64,000 bases of DNA from Nocardioides halotolerans DSM 19273 (GTDB lineage: Bacteria; Actinomycetota; Actinomycetes; Propionibacteriales; Nocardioidaceae): the NCBI RefSeq assembly GCF_000422805.1, contig NZ_AUGT01000020.1:1-64000 (forward strand), read 5' to 3'. The notes under the pieces were generated by a model, which made no database searches, was not told the DNA's origin, and saw nothing but the letters and a program-made list of their open reading frames with translations. The translations under genes were made by a program, and so were the position numbers. Below, piece by piece: positions 42,176-50,749 of this stretch (its first letter is position 1; each line of letters begins with the position of its first letter).

Positions 42176-42958
42176 ATGGCGGTCAGCGAGACGGAGGCGT
42201 CGCCGGCGTCGGTGCAGTCCGTCGACCGGGCCCTGACGATCCTCGAGATGCTGGCCCGCGAGGGCGAGGCCGGCGTCACCGAGATCGCCGGCGACCTCGG
42301 CGTCCACAAGTCGACGGCGTTCCGGCTGCTGTCCACCCTCGAGGCGCACCGGCTCGTCGAGCAGGACGGCGACCGCGGTCGCTACCGCCTCGGTGTCGGC
42401 AACCTCCGCCTGGCCGGCGCCACCACGGCCCGGCTCGACCTGGTGACCGAGGCGCGGCCGGTCTGCCGCCAGCTCGCCGCCGACACCGGCGAGACCGTCA
42501 ACATCACCGTCCGCAGCGAGACCAGCGCCCTCTACCTCGACCAGGTGGCGGGCAGCAGCGCGCTGCAGAGCCACAACTGGGTCGGCCAGCACATCCCGCT
42601 GCACGCGACCAGCAACGGCAAGGTCCTGCTCAGCGAGCTGTCGGACAAGGACCTCAAGGCCGCGCTGCGGGAGCTGCCGCGGTTCACCGACAAGACCGTC
42701 ACCAGGCGCTCGGAGCTGAAGGACGAGCTCGAGCACGTGCGCGAGGCCGGGTACGCCGTGGCCGTCGACGAGCTCGAGACCGGGCTCACCGCCGCGGCCG
42801 CGCCGATCCGCAACGCGCACGGCGACGTGATCGCGTCGATGAGCATCTCGGGGCCGACGTTCCGGCTCACCGAGGAGCGGCTCGAGGACGTCGTACCGAT
42901 GCTGGTCGCGGCCGCCACGGAGGTCTCGCACCGGCTCGGGTGGGGGCAGCGGACCTGA
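42176..42958 (+). CDS. IclR family regulator of betaine genes
   Basis: A 260-residue IclR-type regulator. Winged helix: SVDRALTILEMLAREGEAGVTEIAGDLGVHKSTAFRLLSTLEAHRLVEQD; effector domain: DTGETVNITVRSETSALYLDQVAG, HATSNGKVLLSELSDK and AAAAPIRNAHGDVIASMSISGPTFRL. It lies 130 bases upstream of betB on the same strand, with a promoter and operator-like repeats in between. The motif TTGCATGATACGCAAC there recurs before the dehydrogenase operon and MTHFR, so this protein is the best candidate regulator of that set. It is distinct from the IclR gene at 38 kb. Confidence 0.88.
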   Translation: MAVSETEASPASVQSVDRALTILEMLAREGEAGVTEIAGDLGVHKSTAFRLLSTLEAHRLVEQDGDRGRYRLGVGNLRLAGATTARLDLVTEARPVCRQLAADTGETVNITVRSETSALYLDQVAGSSALQSHNWVGQHIPLHATSNGKVLLSELSDKDLKAALRELPRFTDKTVTRRSELKDELEHVREAGYAVAVDELETGLTAAAAPIRNAHGDVIASMSISGPTFRLTEERLEDVVPMLVAAATEVSHRLGWGQRT

Positions 42959-42977
42959 CCCCACCCACGTCAGACCG

Positions 42978-43005
42978 TTGACACAGCGGTGAGGAGTCCT
43001 ATCCT
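42978..43005 (+). promoter_or_regulatory. Strong sigma-70-type promoter of betB operon
   Basis: TTGACA (42978-42983) and TATCCT (43000-43005) are separated by 16 bases. The -35 is a perfect consensus. The predicted start of transcription (about 43012) lies just before the palindromes at 43021-43056, so a bound regulator would block elongation or initiation. Confidence 0.7.
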
Positions 43006-43020
43006 GCGAGGACGACTGCC

Positions 43021-43056
43021 GTTGCGAACTCCGCAACGAGTTGCATGATACGCAAC
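43021..43056. promoter_or_regulatory. Two operator-like palindromes upstream of betB
   Basis: GTTGCG-AACTC-CGCAAC (43021-43037) is a perfect 6-bp inverted repeat. GTTGCATGATACGCAAC (43040-43056) is a near-perfect 17-bp dyad. The second shares its last 16 bases, with one change, with 50710-50725 before the dimethylglycine dehydrogenase gene. This is the shared operator proposed for the IclR protein encoded just upstream. Confidence 0.65.
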
Positions 43057-43088
43057 GTCGCCCGGCGAGCTGCGAAGGGGACGACAGG

Positions 43089-44558
43089 GTGCCAGACCTC
43101 TACGTCGACGGATCGTGGGTGAGCGCGCTCGCCGGTGGGCGCCGCACCATCGTCTGCCCGGCCGACGGCCAGGTCGTCGCCGAGATCGACGAGGCCGGAC
43201 CCGACGACACCGCCGCAGCGATCGCGGCCGCGCACCGCGCGTTCCACGAAGGCCCCTGGCCCGGCACGTCCGCGCGCGAGCGGGGCGACCTCCTGCTGCG
43301 CACCGCCGACCTGCTCGAACGCGACACCGACACGATCGCGGACGCCGAGTCGCGCGACACCGGCAAGCGCTTCGTCGAGAGCCAGTACGACGTGGCCGAC
43401 GTCGTCTCGGTGTTCCGCCACTACGGCCGGATCGCCGCCGAGGACTCCGGCCGGATGGTCGACACCGGCAACCCCGACGTCGTGAGCCGGATCGTCCACG
43501 AGCCGCTCGGCGTCTGCGGGCTGATCGCGCCGTGGAACTACCCGCTGCTCCAGGCGAGCTGGAAGGTCGCGCCGTGCCTGGCCGCGGGCAACACGTTCGT
43601 GCTCAAGCCGAGCGAGCTGACGCCGCACACGAGCATCCACCTCCTGCGCGTCCTGGAGGAGGCCGGGCTGCCCGCCGGCGTCGGCAACCTCGTGCTCGGC
43701 GCCGGGGCCGAGGCCGGCGCGCTGCTGGCCGAGGACCCCCGCGTCGACCTGGTGTCGTTCACGGGCGGGCTGGTCACCGGCCGCCGGGTGATGGCGGCGG
43801 CGGCCGCGACCGTGAAGAAGGTCGCCCTCGAGCTCGGCGGCAAGAACCCCAACATCGTGTTCGCCGACGCCGACCTCGAGGTCGCGCTCGACTACGCGCT
43901 CACCGCGGTCTTCCTCCACTCCGGCCAGGTCTGCTCGGCCGGCGCGCGCCTGCTCGTGCAGGAGGAGATCCACGACGAGTTCGTCGACCGGCTCGTCGAG
44001 CGCGCGCGGGCGATCCGCCTGGGTGGCCCCCGCGACGAGAAGGCCGAGAGCGGCCCGCTGATCAGCGCCGCGCACCGCGAGAAGGTTGCGGCGTACGTCG
44101 CTGCCGGCCTCGCCGAGGGTGCCACCCTCCGTTGCGGCGGGTCGGCGCCCGACGACCCGGAGCTCGACGACGGCTTCTACTACCTGCCCACGATCCTCGA
44201 CGAATGCACCAGCACGATGTCGGTGACGCAGGAGGAGTCGTTCGGTCCGGTGCTCACCGTCGAGACCTTCGCGAGCGAGGACGACGCCGTCAGGGTCGCC
44301 AACGACAGCATCTACGGGCTGGCGGGCGCGGTCTGGACCCAGGACGCCGGCAAGGCACAGCGCGTCGCCGCCCGGCTGCGGATGGGCACGGTCTGGATCA
44401 ACGACTACCACCCCTACGTGCCGCAGGCCGAGTGGGGCGGCTACAAGCAGTCCGGCATCGGCCGCGAGCTCGGGCAGGCCGGGCTGGAGGAGTACCGCGA
44501 GACCAAGCACGTCTGGCACAACATCCGTCCGGCCGAGCAGCGGTGGTTCAGCGGATGA
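43089..44558 (+). CDS. betB: Betaine-aldehyde dehydrogenase
   Basis: A 489-residue NAD-dependent aldehyde dehydrogenase, expected to oxidise betaine aldehyde to glycine betaine. Class motifs: [34 protein letters not shown] (cofactor site), [19 protein letters not shown] (general-base Glu), [16 protein letters not shown] (catalytic Cys) and [14 protein letters not shown]. The C-terminal [32 protein letters not shown] is typical of BetB-type enzymes. GAAGGGGACGACAGG precedes the GTG start. A repeat-bearing 100-base gap separates it from betA. Confidence 0.9.
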   Translation: MPDLYVDGSWVSALAGGRRTIVCPADGQVVAEIDEAGPDDTAAAIAAAHRAFHEGPWPGTSARERGDLLLRTADLLERDTDTIADAESRDTGKRFVESQYDVADVVSVFRHYGRIAAEDSGRMVDTGNPDVVSRIVHEPLGVCGLIAPWNYPLLQASWKVAPCLAAGNTFVLKPSELTPHTSIHLLRVLEEAGLPAGVGNLVLGAGAEAGALLAEDPRVDLVSFTGGLVTGRRVMAAAAATVKKVALELGGKNPNIVFADADLEVALDYALTAVFLHSGQVCSAGARLLVQEEIHDEFVDRLVERARAIRLGGPRDEKAESGPLISAAHREKVAAYVAAGLAEGATLRCGGSAPDDPELDDGFYYLPTILDECTSTMSVTQEESFGPVLTVETFASEDDAVRVANDSIYGLAGAVWTQDAGKAQRVAARLRMGTVWINDYHPYVPQAEWGGYKQSGIGRELGQAGLEEYRETKHVWHNIRPAEQRWFSG

Positions 44559-44578
44559 GTCCGGGTCGAGCAGGTGCC

Positions 44579-44616
44579 TTCGCTGCGGTGGTCTCGACAA
44601 GCTCGACCAGCGGTGG
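44579..44616. repeat. REP-like segment shared with the window start
   Basis: This 38-base segment, starting TTCGCTGCGGTG and containing TCTCGACAAGCTCGACCAGC, matches 45-82 with a few changes. It lies in the betB-betA gap and contains an inverted pair (GTGGTCTCGAC/ GCTCGACCAGC region). Dispersed copies in non-coding gaps suggest a REP-like element. Confidence 0.65.
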
Positions 44617-44658
44617 ACCCGCAGGTGCCCACGCTGCGGACGACCGGAGGGAGGAGGC

Positions 44659-46374
44659 ATGAAGCGCTACGATGTCGTCATCGTCGGCGGTGGCTCCGCC
44701 GGGTGCGCCCTGGCCAACCGCCTGTCCGAGGACGGCGCCACCACCGTCCTGGTCCTCGAGGCCGGTCACTCCGACTGGAAGATCGACCCGTTCATCCACA
44801 TGCCGGCGGCGCTTCCGTTCCCGATCGGCAGCCGGCTGTACGACTGGCGCTACCGCACCGACCCCGAGCCGCACCTCAACAACCGCGAGGTCTTCCACGC
44901 GCGAGGCAAGCTGCTCGGCGGGTCGTCGAGCATCAACGGGATGATCTTTCAGCGCGGCAACCCCATGGACTACGAGCGCTGGGCGGCCGAGCCGGGGATG
45001 AAGGAGTGGGACTACGCCCACTGCCTGCCCTACTTCAAGAAGATGGAGACCTGCCTCGCCGGCGCCGACGACTGGCGCGGTGGCGACGGGCCGCTGGTGC
45101 TGGAGCGCGGGCCCGTCCAGAACCCGCTCTTCGGGGCGTTCTTCGAGGCCGTGCAGCAGGCCGGCCACCCGCTCACCGACGACGTCAACGGCTACCGCCA
45201 GGAGGGCTTCGCGCCGTTCGACCGCAACCTGCACCGCGGCCGCCGGCTCTCCGCCGCGCGCGCCTACCTCCACCCGGTCCGGCACCGCAAGAACCTCTCC
45301 GTCGAGACCCTCGCGTTCGTCACCCGGGTCCGCTTCGACGGCACGCGCGCGGTCGGCGTCGACTACCGGCGCGCGGGCCGGAGCCGCAGCGTCGACGCGG
45401 GCGAGGTGATCCTCTGCGGCGGCGCGATCAACACCCCGCAGCTGCTCCAGCTGTCCGGGGTCGGCGACGAGGGGCTGCTGAAGGGCCTCGGCATCGACGT
45501 GGTGCACCACTCGCCAGGCGTCGGGGAGAACCTCCAGGACCACCTCGAGGTCTACGTGCAGTACTCCTCCAAGGAGCCGGTCTCGATCGCGCCCGGGCTG
45601 CGCTGGCGCGCGCGACCGGGCATCGCCTGGAACTGGCTGGTCCACCACCGCGGGCTCGGTGCCACCAACCACTTCGAGGGCGGCGGCTTCGCGCGCAGCA
45701 ACGACGACGTCCGCTACCCCAACCTGATGTTCCACTTCCTGCCGGTCGCGATCCGCTACGACGGCTCCGTGCCGGCCGAGGGGCACGGCTACCAGGTGCA
45801 CATCGGGCCGATGTACGCCGACACCCGCGGCCACGTCCGGATCCGCTCGCGCGACCCGCGGGAGCACCCGTCGCTGCTGTTCAACTACCTCTCGACCGAG
45901 ACCGACCGGCGCGAGTGGGTCGAGGCCGTGCGCGTCGCCCGCGAGATCCTCAACCAGCCGGCCTTCGCGCCGTACAACGACGGCGAGCTCCAGCCCGGGC
46001 CGCAGGTCGAGACCGACGAGCAGATCCTCGACTGGGTGCGGGCCGACGCGGAGACCGCGCTGCACCCGTCGTGCACCGCCGCGATGGGCGTCGAGGACCG
46101 GTCGGTCGTCGACCCCGCCACGATGCGCGTGCACGGCGTCGACGGGCTGCGGGTCGTCGACGCCTCGGTCTTCCCCTACGTCACCAACGGCAACATCTAC
46201 GCGCCCGTGATGATGGTGGCCGAGAAGGCGGCCGACCTCATCGCGGGGAACACGCCCCTGCCCCCCGCCGACGTGCCGTGGTACCGCCACGGCGACGGCA
46301 GTCCGCTCTACCCGCCCGGCGACATCCGCAACTCAGCCGACAGCTCAGCCGACACCACAGAGGACCAGCCATGA
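44659..46374 (+). CDS. betA: Choline dehydrogenase (GMC oxidoreductase)
   Basis: A 571-residue FAD enzyme that oxidises choline to betaine aldehyde. Dinucleotide motif [21 protein letters not shown] at the N-terminus, GMC signatures [27 protein letters not shown] and [15 protein letters not shown], and the catalytic His pair near [56 protein letters not shown] just before the ATG is a very strong ribosome site. The stop overlaps the next gene by four bases (ATGA), which places oxidation and import of betaine in the same transcript. Confidence 0.92.
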   Translation: MKRYDVVIVGGGSAGCALANRLSEDGATTVLVLEAGHSDWKIDPFIHMPAALPFPIGSRLYDWRYRTDPEPHLNNREVFHARGKLLGGSSSINGMIFQRGNPMDYERWAAEPGMKEWDYAHCLPYFKKMETCLAGADDWRGGDGPLVLERGPVQNPLFGAFFEAVQQAGHPLTDDVNGYRQEGFAPFDRNLHRGRRLSAARAYLHPVRHRKNLSVETLAFVTRVRFDGTRAVGVDYRRAGRSRSVDAGEVILCGGAINTPQLLQLSGVGDEGLLKGLGIDVVHHSPGVGENLQDHLEVYVQYSSKEPVSIAPGLRWRARPGIAWNWLVHHRGLGATNHFEGGGFARSNDDVRYPNLMFHFLPVAIRYDGSVPAEGHGYQVHIGPMYADTRGHVRIRSRDPREHPSLLFNYLSTETDRREWVEAVRVAREILNQPAFAPYNDGELQPGPQVETDEQILDWVRADAETALHPSCTAAMGVEDRSVVDPATMRVHGVDGLRVVDASVFPYVTNGNIYAPVMMVAEKAADLIAGNTPLPPADVPWYRHGDGSPLYPPGDIRNSADSSADTTEDQP

Positions 46375-47459
46375 CCGCCATCACCGAACCCGAGCCCGCC
46401 ACCCGGGTGCCGCCCAACGGCGACGCAGCCCTGACGGTGCGCAACCTCTGGAAGATCTTCGGCAAGGGCTCCGACCGCGTCATCGGCACGCCGGACGCGG
46501 ACCTGAGCCGGGCCGACCTGAAGGAGAAGACGGGCTGCGTGGTCGGCGTCAAGGACGTCTCCTTCGAGGTGGCGCCCGGCGAGGTGTTCGTGGTCATGGG
46601 CCTCTCCGGGTCCGGGAAGTCGACGCTGGTCCGGCTGCTGACCCGGCTCATCGAGCCCACCGCCGGCCACGTCGAGATCGACGGCCATGACATCGTCTCC
46701 GCCAGCGAGAGCGAGCTCCGCGACCTGCGCCGCACCCACACCTCGATGGTCTTCCAGCACTTCGGGCTGCTGCCGCACCGCCAGGTGCTCGACAACGTGG
46801 CCTACGGCCTCGAGGTGCGCGGGGTCGGCAAGAAGGAGCGGCGCGCGAAGGCCTCGGAGATCGTCGAGCTCGTCGGGCTCAAGGGCTACGAGCGCTCCTA
46901 CCCCGACCAGCTGTCCGGCGGCATGCAGCAGCGGGTCGGGCTGGCCCGCGCGCTCGCCAACGACCCCTCGCTGCTCCTCTTCGACGAGCCGTTCTCGGCG
47001 CTCGACCCGCTGATCCGGCGCGACATGCAGAACGAGGTCATCCGCCTGCACCACGAGCTCGGCAAGACGATGGTCTTCATCACCCACGACCTCGCGGAGG
47101 CGCTCAAGCTCGGCGACCGGATCATGATCCTGCGCGACGGCGAGATCGTGCAGATCGGCACCCCGGACGAGGTGGTCGGCGCTCCGGCCGACGACTACGT
47201 CCGCGACTTCGTCTCCGACGTGCCGCGCTCGCACGTGCTGACCCTGAAGTGGGTGATGCGCGACCCGCGGCCCGACGACGACCTGACCGGCCCGACGATG
47301 CCGTGCGACACGATCGTCCGGCAGGCGGCCAAGGCCGTGCTCGACTCCGACCTGCCGGTGCGCGTCATGGACAACGGCGAGGTCGTCGGCATCGTCGACG
47401 ACGAGGAGATCCTCCGGGTGGTCGTCGCCGAGGAGAGCCACGAGGCCGCCTCGTCATGA
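46371..47459 (+). CDS. Glycine betaine/proline ABC transporter ATP-binding subunit
   Basis: A 362-residue ATPase of the ProV/OpuAA class. The N-terminal part carries the usual inserted loop after the first strand ([16 protein letters not shown]). Walker [12 protein letters not shown], signature [17 protein letters not shown], Walker [15 protein letters not shown] and H-loop [14 protein letters not shown] are present. The C-terminal region (about 295-355) is a single CBS-like module ([24 protein letters not shown]), the part that senses ionic strength in osmoregulated versions. It is coupled to betA and the permease by four-base overlaps. Confidence 0.93.
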   Translation: MTAITEPEPATRVPPNGDAALTVRNLWKIFGKGSDRVIGTPDADLSRADLKEKTGCVVGVKDVSFEVAPGEVFVVMGLSGSGKSTLVRLLTRLIEPTAGHVEIDGHDIVSASESELRDLRRTHTSMVFQHFGLLPHRQVLDNVAYGLEVRGVGKKERRAKASEIVELVGLKGYERSYPDQLSGGMQQRVGLARALANDPSLLLFDEPFSALDPLIRRDMQNEVIRLHHELGKTMVFITHDLAEALKLGDRIMILRDGEIVQIGTPDEVVGAPADDYVRDFVSDVPRSHVLTLKWVMRDPRPDDDLTGPTMPCDTIVRQAAKAVLDSDLPVRVMDNGEVVGIVDDEEILRVVVAEESHEAASS

Positions 47460-49531
47460 CCACCCTCGCGACCCGGCCCGAGCCCGGTGCCCCCGCCCCC
47501 GTCGAGGCGGAGAGCCGGGGCAGCGTCGCCGCGCGCCGCTGGGCGTGGACAGCCGTCATCGTGGCGGTCTGGGTCGTGGTGTGGAAGGTCACCGAGGGCA
47601 CGCGGACGCTGGCGCTGCCCGGCCGCGAGCACACCGACCTGCACCAGCAGCTCACCGAGTTCCGCGACTCGGTGCTGGCGAGCCGCGACACCAACCCGAT
47701 CGTGCAGGCGACCTACCAGATCGGCGAGTGGTTCGTGTCGGTCTTCGACTGGCTGACGCGGATGATCTCGATCCCCGACTTCCCGCGGCCGGTGCCGCAG
47801 ATCGGCTGGCTGGGGGTGCTCGCGGCCGCCGTGTGGACGGGGTACGCCGTTGCGAGCTGGCGCATCGCCGTCCTCGTCGGCGCGGCCTTCGCGGCGTTCG
47901 GGATCTTCGGCTACTGGTCCGACTCGATGGACCTGCTCATCATCACCTTCGTCGCCGTCGCGGTCGCGACGCTGATCGGCCTCCCGCTCGCGGTCTACTA
48001 CGGCACCGGCGGCCGGGTGGGCGTCGGCATCATCACGACGATCCTCGACCTGATGCAGACGATGCCGACCTTCGTCTACCTCGGCCCGATCGTGCTCTTC
48101 TTCGGCATCGGTGCCTCGGCCGCCGTGGTCTGCACCCTGATCTACGCGCTGCCGCCGATCGTGCGCATCGCCGGCCACGGCATCCGCAGCGTGTCCCCGA
48201 CGACGATCGAGGCCACCGACTCCTCGGGCCAGACCGCCCGGCAGCGCCTCACGAAGGTGCAGCTCCCGATGGCGCGCGCCACGATCGTGGTCGGCCTCAA
48301 CCAGACGATCATGGCCGCGCTGTCGATGGCGACCCTGGCGGCGTACGTCGACGGGCCGGGGCTCGGCAAGCCGGTGCTGCGGGCGCTGGTCAAGAACGAC
48401 GTCGGCGGCGCGTTCGTGCCCGGCCTGCTGATCGTGCTGATGGCGATCATGCTCGACCGCAGCACGACCGCCGCCAGCGAGCGCGCCGCCAAGGCCGCAC
48501 GCGGCGGCGCCGACCCGCGCATCCGGCGGATCGTGCTGGCGGTCGGGCTCGTCGCCGTCGGCGTCTGCATCTACCTGTCCCGCACCTACACCTGGGCGGC
48601 GAGGTTCCCCGAGACCGAGGTGGGCCCGAAGTCCGCCGACCAGGTCGACCGGTTCTTCGAGTGGTTCACGGGCACCTTCGACGGCGTCACCGGCGGCCTG
48701 AAGGACTTCGTCACCTCGGTGCTGCTCAACCCGCTCCAGTCACTGCTCGCGGAGTCGCCGTGGTTCGTCACCGCGGCCGGCCTCTGCGCCCTGGCGTTCG
48801 TGCTCGGCCGTGGTCGCGCGCTGGTCGCCGCGGTCGTGTGCCTGGCCGGCATCTGGTACTTCGACCTGTGGCACGACGCGATGATCACGCTGAACATGGT
48901 CCTGGTCGCCACCCTGATGGTGATGGTGCTCGCCATCGTCTTCGGCGTCTGGATGGCGCGACGCCGCGCGGTCGACCTCGCCCTGCGACCGCTGCTCGAC
49001 GCCGGGCAGACCATCCCGCCGTTCGTCTACCTGATCCCCGTGCTCGCGCTCTTCGGCCCGACCCGCTTCACCGCGATCATCGCCGGCGTCGTCTACGCCG
49101 CGCCCGTCGCGATCAAGCTCGTGGCCGACGGCATCCAGGGCGTCTCGCCGGCCACGCTCGAGGCGTCGCGCTCGACCGGGTGCACCACGTGGCAGGAGAT
49201 CACCAAGGTGCAGCTGCCGATGGCGCGCTCGTCGCTCGTGCTCGCGACCAACCAGGGCCTGCTCTACGTGCTGTCCATGGTCGTGATCGGCGGCCTCGTC
49301 GGCGCGGGCGCGCTCGGCTACGACGCGGTGCTCGGCTTCTCGCGGTCGGAGGAGTGGGGCAAGGGCGCGGCCGCCGGCATCACGATCGTGCTGCTCGGCG
49401 TGATGATCGACCGGATCTGCCGGGCGGCCGCGGCGCAGGACACCACCGGCGGCGCCGACCGCGGGCTCGGGTCGCGGACCCGCGCGCTGCTGCGCTCGCG
49501 CGCTCCGCTGGGCCCGGCGGGCGGGGCGTGA
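47456..49531 (+). CDS. Double-domain glycine betaine ABC permease
   Basis: A 691-residue permease, about twice the usual ProW length. It contains two complete binding-protein-dependent transport domains, each with the coupling loop to the ATPase: [29 protein letters not shown] at about residue 245-275 and [29 protein letters not shown] at about 565-595. The two loops are obvious relatives. About eight to ten helices precede and separate them. A gene fusion of the two permease copies that normally dimerise would explain this. It is coupled to the ATPase gene by ATGA. Confidence 0.88.
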   Translation: MTTLATRPEPGAPAPVEAESRGSVAARRWAWTAVIVAVWVVVWKVTEGTRTLALPGREHTDLHQQLTEFRDSVLASRDTNPIVQATYQIGEWFVSVFDWLTRMISIPDFPRPVPQIGWLGVLAAAVWTGYAVASWRIAVLVGAAFAAFGIFGYWSDSMDLLIITFVAVAVATLIGLPLAVYYGTGGRVGVGIITTILDLMQTMPTFVYLGPIVLFFGIGASAAVVCTLIYALPPIVRIAGHGIRSVSPTTIEATDSSGQTARQRLTKVQLPMARATIVVGLNQTIMAALSMATLAAYVDGPGLGKPVLRALVKNDVGGAFVPGLLIVLMAIMLDRSTTAASERAAKAARGGADPRIRRIVLAVGLVAVGVCIYLSRTYTWAARFPETEVGPKSADQVDRFFEWFTGTFDGVTGGLKDFVTSVLLNPLQSLLAESPWFVTAAGLCALAFVLGRGRALVAAVVCLAGIWYFDLWHDAMITLNMVLVATLMVMVLAIVFGVWMARRRAVDLALRPLLDAGQTIPPFVYLIPVLALFGPTRFTAIIAGVVYAAPVAIKLVADGIQGVSPATLEASRSTGCTTWQEITKVQLPMARSSLVLATNQGLLYVLSMVVIGGLVGAGALGYDAVLGFSRSEEWGKGAAAGITIVLLGVMIDRICRAAAAQDTTGGADRGLGSRTRALLRSRAPLGPAGGA

Positions 49532-49608
49532 TCGCCGGACGGGGACGAGAGCTCGGAAAGCAGATGAGAACTACGACGCACACGAGAAGCACGACACGAG
49601 GAGAACGA

Positions 49609-50598
49609 ATGAGGAACCACTGGAAGCGCGGCATCCGACTTGTGTCGGCCACGGCGTGCGCGCTGCTCGTCCTCAGCGCCTGCGGCGACGGGGGCTCGAT
49701 CGACGACGAGACGAAGGCCAACGAGGAGAAGGCCGCCGAGAGCGGCGACTGCGGCGAGGTCAACATGGCCGTCAACCCGTGGGTGGGCTACGAGGCCGAC
49801 GCCTACGTGTACGGCGCGGTGGCCGAGCAGGAGTTCGGCTGCAAGATGAACTACAAGGACCTCAAGGAGGACGTCTCCTGGCAGGGCTTCGGCACCGGCG
49901 AGGTCGACATCGTCATCGAGGACTGGGGCCACCCCGACCTGGAGAAGAAGTTCTTCGCCGACGGGGGTGACGGCAGCGCGACCAAGGTCGGCCCGCTCGG
50001 CGCCGTCGGCATCATCGGTTGGTTCGTGCCGCCGTGGCTCGCCGAGGAGCACCCGGACATCCTCGACTGGAACAACCTCAACAAGTACGCCAAGGACTTC
50101 GCCACGTCGGAGTCGGGCGGCAAGGGCCAGTTCCTCGGCGCCGACCCGTCCTACGTGCAGTTCGACGAGGCGATCGTGAGCAACCTCGGCCTCGACTTCA
50201 AGGTCGTCTTCTCCGGCAGCGAGGCCGCCAGCATCACGGCGTTCCAGAAGGCGGAGGAGAACCACGAGTTCCTCATCGGCTACTTCTACGAGCCGCAGTG
50301 GCTCTTCGCCGACATCCCGTTGAAGCGGGTGGCGCTGCCCGAGTACACCGACGGCTGCCAGGACGACCCCGCGAAGGTCGCCTGCGACTACCCCGAGACC
50401 GAGCTGCAGAAGGTCGCGTCGACCGCGTGGCTCGACAAGGGTGGCCCGGCGGTGGACCTGCTGAAGAACATGCAGTTCACCAACGACGACCAGAACGTCG
50501 TGGCGAAGTACATCTCCGAGGACGGCATGTCCGCCGAGGACGCCGCGGCCAAGTGGGTCGAGGACAACCCCGACAAGGTGGAGGCGTGGCTCGGCTGA
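49609..50598 (+). CDS. Glycine betaine substrate-binding lipoprotein
   Basis: A 329-residue binding protein. A lipobox LVLSAC at about residues 18-23 shows it is membrane-anchored outside the cell. The mature part has the OpuAC-type pattern: VNMAVNPWVGYEADAYVYGAVAEQEFG, TGEVDIVIEDWGHPDLEKKF, AVGIIGWFVPPWLAEEHPDI and FLIGYFYEPQWLFADIPLKRVALPEY, rich in the Trp/Tyr residues that cage quaternary ammonium groups. ATG 49609 is used because GAGGAG lies five bases upstream; the earlier in-frame ATG 49564 would bury it. It completes the importer. Confidence 0.92.
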   Translation: MRNHWKRGIRLVSATACALLVLSACGDGGSIDDETKANEEKAAESGDCGEVNMAVNPWVGYEADAYVYGAVAEQEFGCKMNYKDLKEDVSWQGFGTGEVDIVIEDWGHPDLEKKFFADGGDGSATKVGPLGAVGIIGWFVPPWLAEEHPDILDWNNLNKYAKDFATSESGGKGQFLGADPSYVQFDEAIVSNLGLDFKVVFSGSEAASITAFQKAEENHEFLIGYFYEPQWLFADIPLKRVALPEYTDGCQDDPAKVACDYPETELQKVASTAWLDKGGPAVDLLKNMQFTNDDQNVVAKYISEDGMSAEDAAAKWVEDNPDKVEAWLG

Positions 50599-50622
50599 GC
50601 CGACCCTCCTGACTCGGACGAA

Positions 50623-50674
50623 GCCGACCGTGCCGGTCGGGGAGCGCCGCTCCTTGACCGGCACGGCGGTCGGC
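50623..50674 (+). terminator. Hairpin terminator after betaine importer operon
   Basis: GCCGACCGTGCCGGTC (50623-50638) pairs with the region 50656-50674 (GACCGGCACGG...CGGTCGGC) with a three-base bulge. The stem is very GC-rich and there is no U-tract. It separates the importer from the dehydrogenase-ETF operon. Confidence 0.65.
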
Positions 50675-50695
50675 CTCACACTGAATGCTGTTCCC

Positions 50696-50725
50696 TATAA
50701 CGCACTGCATTGCACGATACGCAAC
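50696..50725 (+). promoter_or_regulatory. -10 element and shared operator before dehydrogenase operon
   Basis: TATAAC (50696-50701) fits a -10 box; no clear -35 is seen at ideal spacing. Right after it, ATTGCACGATACGCAAC (50709-50725) matches the betB operator in 15 of the last 16 bases. The start codon at 50750 follows GAGGAAGCCC. This spacing implies repression or activation by the betaine IclR protein. Confidence 0.6.
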
Positions 50726-50749
50726 AACGTCTTGAGATAGAGGAAGCCC

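Noticed and set aside
50623..50674. TTGACC inside the hairpin as a -35 for the dehydrogenase operon
   Set aside because: It lies about 36 bases before the -10-like TATAAC, too far for a normal spacer; better explained as part of the terminator stem.
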